Below are positions 1-8,453 of a stretch of 64,000 bases of DNA, piece after piece. Where the stretch lies: NCBI GenBank assembly GCA_965263245.1, contig CBDHHR010001146.1:310001-374000 (forward strand), given 5' to 3'. Numbering within the stretch: position 1 is the stretch's first letter; each line of letters starts with the position of its first letter. The notes under the pieces were generated by a model. That model ran no database searches and had not been told where the DNA came from. It saw only the letters and a program-made list of their open reading frames with translations. This DNA is from DT-68 sp965263245. Lineage in GTDB: Bacteria > Bacillota_I > Bacilli_A > Mycoplasmatales > Metamycoplasmataceae. Made by a program: the position numbers and the translations under genes.

Positions 1-1237
1 ATTTAAAGATGCAAAATTTGGTAAAGGTTTATTAAATGGTGCAGTTTTTACCATAAAAGATCTTTATACTAACAAAAATTCAATTGTGCAAGCTTCTTCT
101 AAAATTTTAGAAGGTTTTTACCCTTTTTATGATTCTACAATAGTTGAAAAAATTAAAGCTAACGGTGGAGCAATTGTTGCTAATGTTCATTGTGATGAAT
201 TAGGACTTGGTGGAACCGGAACGTTTAACGCATATTCAAACATCGGACAAAACCCTTTAGATAAAAAAAGAATTATTGGTGGTTCTTCTTCAGGTTCAGT
301 TTACACTTTTAATAAAAACATTTCTATTTCAGTTGGTTCAGATACTGGTGATTCAGTAAGACTTCCGGCTTCATATAATGGTTTATACGGGTTTAAACCT
401 TCATATGGTGCTATTTCTCGGTACGGAAAGTTTCCTTTTGCAGCTTCTTTAGATACAGTTGGATATTTTGCTCATAATGTTGAAGACATAATTTTAACTT
501 CACAAGTTTTATACGGCAAAGACAAAAAAGACATGTCGTCTAAAAATGTTGAAAAACCAATCAATAAAGCTGTAAAACCAAAAAAAATTGGTTTTATAAA
601 TAATGCTAATGAACTAGAAGATTACCAAAAAAAAGCGTATGAAAACTTAAAACAACAATTAAAAAAAGATGATATTAAAATTTTAGAATTTTCTTTAAAC
701 AAAGAATTAGTTAAAAATATTAATTGTGTTTACCAAGCAATTTCTTTTTCTGAAGCTTCTTCAAACAATTCAAATTTTAACGGAATAACTTTTGGTAAAA
801 ATTTAAAAGGTAAAAATTGAAGTGAAATAATGACAAACACAAGAAGTAAATTATTTGGATATGAAGTTCAAAGAAGAATGACAATTGGTGCGTATTTTTT
901 ACTTTCAGAAAACATTAAAGATATTTTTTACAAAGCTCAAAAAGTAAGAAGATTGATTGTGAACGAATTTAGCAGCATTAAAAAACAAGTTGATGTTTTA
1001 GTTTTTCCAGCAACAACAATTGCCCCTTTATTTAACGAAAAAAAAGATCATAAAAATTATTGAAATTCATATTTAATTCACGCAAATTTTTCTGGTTCTC
1101 CTTCCATTTCTATTCCTTGAAAAAAACATCGTAAAATGCCTTTTAACCTTTCGATTGATGCTCTTTTATACGAAGATAAAAAACTTTTATCAAACGCACT
1201 TTATCTTGATAATTTTTTAAGGAGCAATAATGAATAA
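1..1237 (+). CDS. gatA: Glutamyl-tRNA(Gln) amidotransferase subunit A (5' partial)
   Basis: Amidase subunit of the GatCAB complex, which converts Glu-tRNA(Gln) to Gln-tRNA(Gln) in organisms without GlnRS. The reading frame is already open at base 2 (FKDAKFGKGLLNGAVFTIKD), so the N-terminus and any gatC lie upstream of the window. The amidase signature is visible: the lysine of TIKD, the glycine/serine-rich IIGGSSSGS, and GSDTGDSVRLPAS, where most relatives have GSDTGGS; the G-to-D change is a small oddity. TGA codons at 818-820 and 1061-1063 are read as Trp, and the frame continues to TAA at 1235-1237. The end overlaps the gatB start by 8 nt, so the two are translationally coupled. Identification is confident; the missing start is only a window effect. 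Confidence 0.93.
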
Positions 1238-2624
1238 TTTTAAAGCAACAATTGGTGTTGAAATTCACATTAGTTTAAACACAAAATCTAAAATGTTTTC
1301 ATCTTCTAAAAATAATTTTAATGATCCTCCAAACACAAATATTTCACCAGTAGATGTTGGTTATCCCGGTGCACTTCCTGTTTTAAATAAAGAAGCTGTT
1401 GTAAAAGCAATTAAATTAGCCAAAGCACTTAAAATGGAAATTAATAACACGCTTTATTTTGATAGAAAAAATTATTATTATCCTGATCTTCCCAAAGGAT
1501 TTCAAATCACCCAACACGAAAATCCAATTGCTAAAAACGGTAAATTAAAAGTTTTAAATAAAATAATTAATATTCAAAGAATTCAACTTGAAGAAGACAC
1601 TGCCAAATCAATTCATAAAAATAATAAAACTTATCTAGATTTTAACCGTGCGGGTGCACCGTTGATTGAAGTTGTTTCTAAACCTGAATTTTCTTCACCA
1701 AAAGAAGCTGCAAAATATGTTGAAATAATTAAAAATATGGTTGTTTTTCTCAAAATTTCTGATGGAAAAATGGAAAACGGTTCTTTAAGAGCTGATATCA
1801 ATGTTTCGTTAAACTATGTTGATCAAAAAACTTTCGGAACAAAAGTTGAGATTAAAAATTTAAACTCAATTTCTAACATCGAAAAAGCAATTAAAGTAGA
1901 ACTTGAAAAACAAAAAAATGCATTATTAAAAAACAAAAAAATTATTTCCTGAACAAAAAGATTTGACGAAAAACTCCAAGATACAGTTGAAATGCGAATT
2001 AAAAAAGAGTCAATTGATTATAAATTTTTTCCAGAGCCAAACATTCCGCCGATATCTTTAGATAAAGAATTTATTGATTCAATTCAAATTAATGAACTTT
2101 CTAGTCAAAAAGAAGAAAGATACTTAAGTTTAAACATCCCAAAAGAATACGTTAAACAATTATTATCAAATTTAGAAACAGCAAATTATTTTGATTCTAT
2201 TAGTTATCAAGATAAAAACAAATTATCAAAATTCTTTTTTTCAGAAATTGTTTCACTTGCAAATTCTAAAAGTCTTAGCATAGTTAATTTAAAAATAAAA
2301 CCAGAAGAAATTACTAACCTTCTTTTAAAAATTGAAAAAGGTCAAATTTCTAATAATCATGCTAAAAAAATTGTTCCTTTTTTAATTAATAATCAAAAAT
2401 CTGTTGATTTAATCATTAAAGAAAAAAACATGAAATTAATTTCTAACGAAGAGCAAATTTACCAAATGCTTAACCAAATAATTCAAGAAAACCAAGCATT
2501 TATTGATAAAAATAAAGATCGAAAGGAAAGAGTTTTTAAATTTGTCTTAGGTTTATTAATGAAAAAATCAAAAGGACAAGCTAACCCCAAAATTGCAAGT
2601 AAAATTTTAGAAAAAATTTTATAA
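1230..2624 (+). CDS. gatB: Aspartyl/glutamyl-tRNA(Asn/Gln) amidotransferase subunit B
   Basis: Kinase/tRNA-binding subunit of GatCAB, 464 aa, close to the usual 470-480. The start ATG lies inside the last codons of gatA, with AAGGAG seven bases before it. The N-terminal domain carries the family pattern ATIGVEIHISLNTKSKMFS, the PVDVGYPGALPVLN stretch, RKNYYYPDLPKGFQITQ and the DFNRAGAPLIEVVSKPE block. The C-terminal YqeY-like helical tail ends SKGQANPKIASKILEKIL. TGA at 1950-1952 is Trp. It acts in the cytoplasm with gatA and gatC to make Gln-tRNA. Confidence 0.95.
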
Positions 2625-2677
2625 TATTTTCTTTTAATTGCTTTTCCTTTTATAATTAACTAATATAAAGTGAAAAA

Positions 2678-3724
2678 ATGTTTAGAAATAAGTTAACAAC
2701 AGGGTATGAAAAAAAACCAAAAAGTTTAAAAAAAAGATCAACGTATGTTGGTAAACTTTTTATTAAACATTCTAAATCAATGAACCTTGGTGAGCGTTTA
2801 GTTAAATTTTTAATTTACATTTCTTTAAGGTTAGCAATTCATCCTAAAAAATGAAAAAATCCTGAAAAAAACTATGAAATAATTGATCGAACTTACAAGG
2901 TTATTATGTCCCCGGACTTTGTTTTTATTCCTTCTTCAATAGCTTTTTATTTAATTATGGCTTTTATGCCGATCATTTCAATGATTACAATTTTTTACCA
3001 AATTCCGGGCATTAACGAAATTTTTCTTTTTGAAGGAAAAGATTTATTAAAAAATTCACTTAAAAACTTTATTCCTGGTATTTCGATCATTATTGAACAA
3101 TTAAAAGAAATTAGCAAGCTTTCAAGAACCAACAGTTTTTTAACTGAAACTGTTCTAGGAACTTCGCTAGTTTCATTATTAGTTTCAACATGAATTGCTT
3201 CAAACGGTTTTTCACAATTAATTTTTACTCAATCACATATTTTTGAACATAAATTTTTCGGAAATTATTGATCAAATAAATTTAAAGGTATGTTAATTGT
3301 TTTTTTAATTTCCTTTTTATTATTTTTAGGTTTATTTATTAACGTTACGATTCAAAGACAGATCGAACTTTCTTCTTTAAGTGAGTTTTCTAAAAATGCT
3401 TTTTTAAATATTTTTACAGTAATAATTTTATTTTTAGGTTTATTCGGACTATCGATTCTTATTTTCAAATACAGTCCCCGTTTTAGAATTAAAATTAAGC
3501 ACATACTTCCCGGAGCAACTGTTACGACAGTTCCTTCAGCATTATTTTTAGCAATTTTTAGTTCAATAACTTCATGGTTCTCTTACGGAGCTTATGGAAC
3601 AATCGGAACAATCATGTATGTTTGTATGGGTTCGTTAATTATCACTTACTTTGTTTTTCTTGGAATAATTGCAAATGCTTCGTATTACAAAACTTTTGTG
3701 GGAACAAAAGTTGAAAGTAAATAA
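2678..3724 (+). CDS. YihY/BrkB-family integral membrane protein
   Basis: A 348-residue membrane protein of the YihY (BrkB, formerly called 'RNase BN') family. A basic N-terminal region of about 70 residues is followed by five or six hydrophobic segments. The family-like motif FIPSSIAFYLIMAFMPIISM (a SLAFYLLLSFVP-type segment) lies near residues 80-100, and a second conserved region, LPGATVTTVPSALFLAIFSSI, near residue 270. TGA at 3191, 3271 and elsewhere is Trp. I chose ATG 2678 because it follows TATAAA by 8 nt and no Shine-Dalgarno sequence is present. The biochemical role of the family is not settled; the old RNase annotation should not be trusted. It sits between gatB and ftsY on the same strand but appears to have its own promoter. 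Confidence 0.8.
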
Positions 3725-3768
3725 AAAACATTTCTCAAAAATAAAACATATTTTAATATAATTTTTTT

Positions 3769-4857
3769 ATGACTTTTTTTAAAAAATTAAAAAAGAGATT
3801 ATTCACGCTTAACGTAAATAATTTTGAAAAAGAAAAAAAACAGCTAAAAAACAGTGTTTTAGAAAAAGAAAGTAATTTAAAAAACCAGCAAGAAAAAGCA
3901 ATCATTAAAAAAAGAAAAAAAACCATTAATAAATACGTTGCTGGACTTAAAAAATCATCCGCTAACTTTTCAAGACAAATTCTCGAGATTCAATCTAAAC
4001 ATAGTAAAATTGATGAAAGTTTTTTTGAAGAACTAGAAGAAATACTTATCATGTCAGACATTTCAGCACCTTTAGTAATGGAAATAATTTATGAAATTAA
4101 AAAAGAAGTTAAAATTGAAAAAATTACTTCACCAAAATTAATTTCGGAAATAATCGCTGATAAAATGTTTACAATTTACACTAACAATTCAATTGTTGAT
4201 ACTAATTTAAACGTTAAAAAAAATAGACTAAACGTTATTTTAATGGTTGGTGTTAATGGTTGTGGTAAAACTACCACAATTGCAAAACTTGCAAATATTT
4301 TTTTAAAGCAAAATAAAAAAGTTTTACTAGTTGCTGGAGATACTTTTAGAGCAGGAGCAGTTGAACAACTTTCAATTTGAGCAAAAAGATTAAACTGCGA
4401 AGTTATTAAACCAATTAATTCAAAAGATCCTGGTTCAGTAGTTTATGATGCAATTAAAAAAACCAAACAAAGTAAATACGATGTTTTAATTATTGATACG
4501 GCCGGTAGACTTCAAAATAAAATAAATTTAATGAACGAACTTAAAAAAATTAATTCAATTATTCAAAAAGAAATTCCTGATGCTCCCCACGAGTCATTAT
4601 TAGTAATTGATTCTACCACTGGACAAAACGGGGTTTCACAAGCATTCCATTTTAAAGAGGTTACACCACTTTCGGGTATTGTTTTAACAAAAATGGATGG
4701 TACTTCAAAAGGCGGAATCATCATAACCATCAAAGATAAATTGAATTTAGCAGTTAAACTAATTGGTTTTGGTGAAAAACTAGATGATCTTGAAGAGTTT
4801 AATTTAGACTCATTTATTTACGGAATGATGAAAGGTTTAATTAATGAATCTAGCTAA
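3769..4857 (+). CDS. ftsY: Signal recognition particle receptor FtsY
   Basis: SRP receptor GTPase, 362 aa, which docks SRP-ribosome complexes at the membrane. A short lysine-rich N-terminal stretch (about 65 residues) replaces the acidic A domain of enterobacterial FtsY. The NG domain follows: P-loop GVNGCGKTTT near residue 162, DTFRAGAVEQL near 193, DTAGRLQNK near 243, and TKMDGTSKGG near 307. TGA at 4378-4380 is Trp within the conserved QLSIWA stretch. A perfect TATAAT at 3757-3762 lies 6 nt before ATG without any Shine-Dalgarno, suggesting a leaderless mRNA. The 3' end overlaps ylxM by 14 nt; ylxM is functionally linked to SRP in many Firmicutes. Confidence 0.95.
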
Positions 4858-5065
4858 AAGAGAAAAATTAACTTTGTTGTTTGAAAAATATAAAAATTTT
4901 TTAACCCAAAACCAAATTCAAACAATGCATTTATATTTAATTGAAGATCTTTCGTTAAGTGAAATAGCAAAAATACTTGCAACAAGTAGACAATCAATTC
5001 ACGATGCAATAAAAAAAAGTGAAAAAAAATTAATTTTAATAAATCAAAAAATTTCTAATACATAA
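4844..5065 (+). CDS. ylxM: YlxM-type putative SRP-associated DNA-binding protein (UPF0122)
   Basis: A 73-residue helix-turn-helix protein. The order NQIQTMHLYLIEDLSLSEIA followed by ATSRQSIHDAIKKSEKKL matches the sigma-70 region 4-like fold of YlxM, including the typical SLSEIA...SRQ(A/S)(I/V)xD motif. The family is about 100-110 residues, so this copy is trimmed at the C-terminus. It starts within the last codons of ftsY, and coupling of ylxM to ftsY or ffh is conserved in Firmicutes and mollicutes. Proposed roles are modulation of SRP activity or DNA binding; nothing here distinguishes them. Confidence 0.85.
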   Translation: MNLAKREKLTLLFEKYKNFLTQNQIQTMHLYLIEDLSLSEIAKILATSRQSIHDAIKKSEKKLILINQKISNT

Positions 5066-5127
5066 AAATTAAATATTTTTTCTTTTATTTTTTTTGTTTT
5101 GTATAATTTAAAAAAGAGGTTTTTTAT

Positions 5128-5838
5128 ATGAAAAGAGTATTAATTAAACTTTCGGGTGAAGGTTTATCAAATAAAGCAAAAAATTTAGATGTTGATCCAA
5201 AAATTGTAAAAAAACTTGCGTTTCAAGTTAAGGAATTACTAAAAAGAAAAATTGAAGTGGGAATGGTAATAGGTGGTGGAAATTTCTGAAGGGGAGTTTC
5301 TGCTGAAAAAAACGGAATTGAAAGAAATAAAGCAGATTATATTGGTATGTTAGCAACAATTATGAATGGTCTTGCAATTCAATCATGTTTAGAAAAGGAA
5401 AACATTGTAACCAAAATTCAATCATCACTTTGTATTGACCAAAAAATTGCTGAAACATATGTGAGTAAAAATGCAATTAAATATTTATCAAAAGGTCAAG
5501 TGGTCATTTTTGTTGGGGGAATTGGAAGACCATATTTTACTACCGATACAATTTCTGTATTAGTAGCAACCGAAATAAAAGCAGATTATATATTAATGGG
5601 TAAAAACGGAGTTGACGGTATTTATGATTCAGATCCAAATTTAAATTCTGATGCTAAAAAAATTGATGAAATTACCTGGGATGAAATTTTACAAAAAAAA
5701 CTTACGGTAATGGATTCAACTGCTGCTTCTTTTGCAAGGGATAATGCAATAAATCTTTGTGTTTTTGATATAAATGCTAAAAATGCAATATTAAATTTAG
5801 TGGATGGTAAATTACCGCACACAAAGGTGGTTAAATAA
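5128..5838 (+). CDS. pyrH: Uridylate kinase
   Basis: UMP kinase of the amino-acid-kinase family, 236 aa, phosphorylating UMP to UDP. Visible motifs: KLSGEGL at the N-terminus, VIGGGNFWRG (the Trp is TGA at 5287), DYIGMLATIMNGLAIQ, and GGIGRPYFTTDT, where most relatives have GGTGNPFFTTDT. The C-terminal part KNGVDGIYDSDP and LTVMDSTAASFARDN is canonical. The start is supported by AAAGAGG at 5113-5119 and a TATAAT at 5102-5107. The gene runs into frr with one intervening base, the common pyrH-frr arrangement. Confidence 0.95.
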
Positions 5839-5839
5839 A

Positions 5840-6382
5840 ATGGAATTAGAATTATTAAAATTAGAAGAAAAAATGCAAACACATGTAAATAAGTACATTT
5901 CAAACATTTCCAAAATTTCAACTGGTAGAGCAAATCCAGAAATTTTAAGTTCAATAAAAGTAATTTACTATGATACGCCCACATCAATCATTGAAATTTC
6001 TGCAGTTACAATACCTGAACCTAGACAATTATTAATTAAACCTTATGATGTAAAAATCAATAAAGACATTGCGGTTGCAATTAATAATTCTAACATTTCT
6101 ATTTTAGCAGTTGATGAAGGTGATAGAGTAAGAATGACTTTTCCTGTTTTAACCGAAGAGAGAAGAAAAGAACTCGTTAAGGATTTATCAACGTTTACAG
6201 AACAAGCAAAAGTCGGAATAAGATTAGTTCGTCAAGAAGCAAACAAAGACATTAAAAATAATGATATTTCTGAAGACCAAGAAAGAGAAGAACTTAAAAA
6301 TATTCAAGAAATTACTGATAAATATATTGTTAAAGTAGACGAAATTACTAAGAAAAAAACAGAAGATTTAATGACTATTTAA
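5840..6382 (+). CDS. frr: Ribosome recycling factor
   Basis: RRF, 180 aa, which splits post-termination ribosomes together with EF-G. The family signature ISTGRANPEILSSIKVIYYDTPT is present with the RRF variant STGRANP, and VRMTFPVLTEERRKELVKDL is canonical. I prefer ATG 5840 over an in-frame GTG 36 bases upstream: AAAGGTGG at 5823-5830 is well placed and the protein then begins MELELLKLEEKM, as in relatives. The end of pyrH serves as the ribosome-binding region. A strong hairpin follows at 6420-6456. Confidence 0.94.
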   Translation: MELELLKLEEKMQTHVNKYISNISKISTGRANPEILSSIKVIYYDTPTSIIEISAVTIPEPRQLLIKPYDVKINKDIAVAINNSNISILAVDEGDRVRMTFPVLTEERRKELVKDLSTFTEQAKVGIRLVRQEANKDIKNNDISEDQEREELKNIQEITDKYIVKVDEITKKKTEDLMTI

Positions 6383-6419
6383 AGATTAAATTAAAAAAAA
6401 TTTGAATAATAGAATCAAA

Positions 6420-6456
6420 TAAAAAAATAACATTATTTTAATAATGTTATTTTTTT
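6420..6456. terminator. Bidirectional intrinsic terminator between frr and ribU
   Basis: A 12-bp inverted repeat (AATAACATTATT / AATAATGTTATT, arms 6426-6437 and 6440-6451) is flanked by A runs on the left and T runs on the right. It can terminate frr from the left and the convergent ribU gene from the right, whose stop codon is directly adjacent. Confidence 0.8.
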
Positions 6457-7159
6457 ACTGTTTTTTAAGATTAAATTTAAGTTTTTCTCTAGAAAAATAA
6501 ATTGATGCAATAGATATTAACGGAAGTGCTTGTAACGAAATCATTCCGAATTTAAAAATGTTAAAAGGCATAAACACCATTCAAACACCTGAATTTCAAT
6601 TTGGTATATTTCCAAAATAAATTCTTGCTCATTGATTTTCTAATAAAAATCTATTAAATTCATTGGGATTTATCGGAACATCTTGTCCGTATAATCTTCA
6701 ATAAAAAGCTGTTACTCATAACCAATTATTAAACGTTGCAAAAATAGAAGTAATAATTATGCTTGTAAATAATGCTATTAAAATTCTTAAACCATCATTT
6801 TTAATGTAATTTTTTGTTATTTTCAAAAATAACAAAACAACTACTAAATAAAATAAAGCAAATATGTATTGAACTAACGGACCAAACCATATTACTGGTT
6901 CATTAACGTGCATAATGGTAATAAATACTCACCTAATTGTTAATAGTAAAAAAGCTTCTTTAAAACTAAAAACAAACATGCAAATTATTACTGGCATTAG
7001 TGAAATATCGATGTTTAAAAAACTTGCAAACGGTCATTTAATTTGTGAAGTAATAACATTTAAAATAAGACTTATTGATAATAATAAAGCTAACAAAGTT
7101 ATTTTTTGCATTTTTTTTGTACTTTCATACAAATGTTTTTTAACGTTAAAAAAATTCAT
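6455..7159 (-). CDS. ribU: Riboflavin ECF transporter S component (RibU-like)
   Basis: A 234-residue membrane protein with about six hydrophobic segments. It looks like an S component of an energy-coupling factor transporter. Several TGA codons (for example at 6716 and within the NQWARIYF and IKWPFAS segments) are Trp; without them the gene breaks into short pieces. The start ATG at 7159 is preceded by AGGAAAGG. Substrate assignment rests mainly on context: a complete FMN riboswitch lies immediately upstream on the same strand. The N-terminal stretch LALLLSISLILNVI...IDISLMPVIIICMFVF fits the RibU/S-component pattern. It would work with EcfA/EcfA'/EcfT encoded elsewhere. Mollicutes cannot make riboflavin, so uptake is expected. 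Confidence 0.8.
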
Positions 7160-7211
7160 ACTAAAAAAAACCTTTCCTGAACAAAATATCCAGTTAAGAT
7201 TTTTTTAAAAA

Positions 7212-7320
7212 AATATTTATCCCATCCGGACTTTACCGTCGGTACTAGAATTTCACTAGTTCAGCTTGCGCTCGTAGACTTTACTACCGGTTGACTAATT
7301 TCAAGCCACCCCCAAATATT
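7212..7320 (-). promoter_or_regulatory. FMN riboswitch (RFN element)
   Basis: Read on the minus strand, the element contains the hallmark conserved segments GGGGTGGCTTGAAATT, ACCGGTAGTAAAGT, ACGAGCGCAAGCT, GTGAAATTCTAGTACCGACGG and AAAGTCCGGATGGGA in order. The outer helix P1 is AATATTT (7314-7320) with AAATATT (7212-7218). A TATAAT on the minus strand at 7333-7338 sits just upstream. Between P1 and the ribU start, CTGGA and TTCAG can form a small hairpin next to the AGGAAAGG ribosome-binding site, so control at translation initiation is plausible. No clear terminator hairpin with a U tract is present. Confidence 0.93.
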
Positions 7321-7463
7321 TTGTTCAATAAAATTATATATATTTTGAATAAATAATTTTTGTTATTTTATAAAAACAATTAAAAAATTAAATAAGCAAT
7401 AATTTTAAATTTTTAAAACATTAGTTTATAAATTAATTTTGTTTTCAATTTTAATAACATTAT
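7321..7463. other. AT-rich spacer with the riboswitch promoter
   Basis: About 140 bases between the FMN riboswitch and the small gene at 7464. The only recognisable element is the minus-strand TATAAT at 7333-7338, with a plausible AT-rich -35 region upstream. I see no open frame with coding character. Confidence 0.5.
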
Positions 7464-7598
7464 TTATTTTTTATAAGTTCCTTTAATTTTTATTATGACT
7501 TCAGAACCATTTTTTGGTTCTAATTCATTGATTGTAATCACTACATTTTCTAATTTTTTAAATATTTTTTTAAATTTTCAAAAACTAATTTTTGTCAT
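7464..7598 (-). CDS. Small protein, short member of the coiled-coil repeat family
   Basis: A 44-residue ORF (MTKISFWKFKKIFKKLENVV ...) with one TGA Trp and a good ribosome-binding site (AAAGGTGA, 9 nt before ATG). The segment ELEPKNGSEVIIKIKGTYKK aligns with the N-terminal domain of the neighbours at 7776-8165 (KLENGSKIRIIIEGIFQRK) and 51724-52167 (GDSWEVNINGTIKGI). It keeps the short N-terminal domain but has no coiled coil. It may be a functional small protein or a truncated copy; the intact ribosome-binding site favours expression. Function unknown. Confidence 0.6.
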
Positions 7599-7775
7599 AA
7601 TTTTATTCACCTTTCATTTTTTTTAAAATGTTCCTTTCTTATTAATATATGTCTAAAAATAAATAAATTGTTAAAAAATTATTTAAAAATATTTTTTATT
7701 AACATATTTTTTTGTTAATAATGTTTTTTATTTTTAAAAATTAACATTTTAAAAATTTTAAGTCTTAAAATCATT

Positions 7776-8165
7776 TTAAGATAAAGCAAGTTCTTTTTTA
7801 ATTGTAGGACAATTTTTAATATCAACAATGTCTTTTTCAATCTTGTCTAATCTTCCTTCAATCTTGTCTAATCTTCCTTCAATCTTGTCCAATCTTCTTT
7901 CGACCTTGTCTAATCTTCCTTCAATCTTGTTTAATCTTTGTTCAATGTTATTAAATGTTTTAATGATTTTGTTTTCAAAATCTTTACTTCAATCTTTAAA
8001 TCATTCTAATGTAGGTTTTATAATTTTCTCTTTTCTTTGAAAAATTCCTTCAATTATTATTCTAATTTTAGAACCATTTTCTAATTTTGATTTATTGATT
8101 GAAATAATTCTATTTTTTAAATTTTTTAATATTTTATTTAGTGTTGTAGTATTTATTATACTCAC
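7776..8165 (-). CDS. Coiled-coil repeat protein (heptad RLDKIEG repeats)
   Basis: A 129-residue protein starting at GTG 8165 with GAAAGGTGG seven bases upstream. An N-terminal domain of about 50 residues (MSIINTTTLNKILKNLKN...) includes ENGSKIRIIIEGIFQRK. Then come PTLEWFKDW (both W as TGA) and five consecutive heptads of the RLDKIEG type, a parallel coiled coil. It ends IVDIKNCPTIKKELALS, matching the C-terminus IVAMKNTPTMKKELANL of the gene at 51724. It therefore belongs to the same lineage family, which recalls the DUF16/UPF0134 coiled-coil proteins of M. pneumoniae in architecture, though I cannot claim homology. Function unknown. The plus-strand ORF over the same bases (ILSNLPS repeats) is its shadow. 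Confidence 0.75.
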
Positions 8166-8184
8166 AGAACACCACCTTTCTTTT

Positions 8185-8217
8185 AAAAAAGATAATAATT
8201 TTTAAGAAATTATCTTT
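8185..8217 (-). terminator. Terminator-like hairpin in the leader of the coiled-coil gene
   Basis: On the minus strand AAAGATAAT (8209-8217) pairs with ATTATCTTT (8188-8196) around a 12-nt loop and is followed by a U run. It lies just upstream of the GAAAGGTGG ribosome-binding site of the GTG-started gene at 8165. It may be an attenuator in the leader, or the end of an unseen upstream transcript. Confidence 0.5.
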
Positions 8218-8453
8218 CTTACTTACATATTTAAAAAATTTATTAATTTTTAAAAAAATAATTGTTTTTTAATTTAGAAAATTTATAATAATGTTTTAAT
8301 GATTTTTGTTAAAAAATAGTTTTATTAATTGTATAATTTTATCTACATTTATTTAAAAATTAAAATTAATTTTAAGTTGAGTAAATTTAGATTTTGTAAC
8401 TTTAACTAAATGTTTTTATAATCAATCAAATAATTAAGAAAGGTTCTTGTTTA

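Noticed and set aside
5804..5839. Upstream GTG start for frr
   Set aside because: It would overlap pyrH and add 12 residues absent from the family; ATG 5840 has a good ribosome-binding site.
6915..7208. Plus-strand 97-residue ORF opposite ribU
   Set aside because: The minus strand encodes a coherent membrane protein with its own ribosome-binding site behind an FMN riboswitch; the plus ORF has no support.
7697..7720. Hairpin TATTAACA/TGTTAATA as terminator
   Set aside because: Only 8 A/T-rich pairs, and on the minus strand, where genes flank it, it is followed by A rather than U residues.
7828..8040. Plus-strand ORF with ILSNLPS repeats
   Set aside because: It is the reverse of the RLDKIEG heptads of the minus-strand coiled-coil gene, which has a start, a ribosome-binding site and paralogues.
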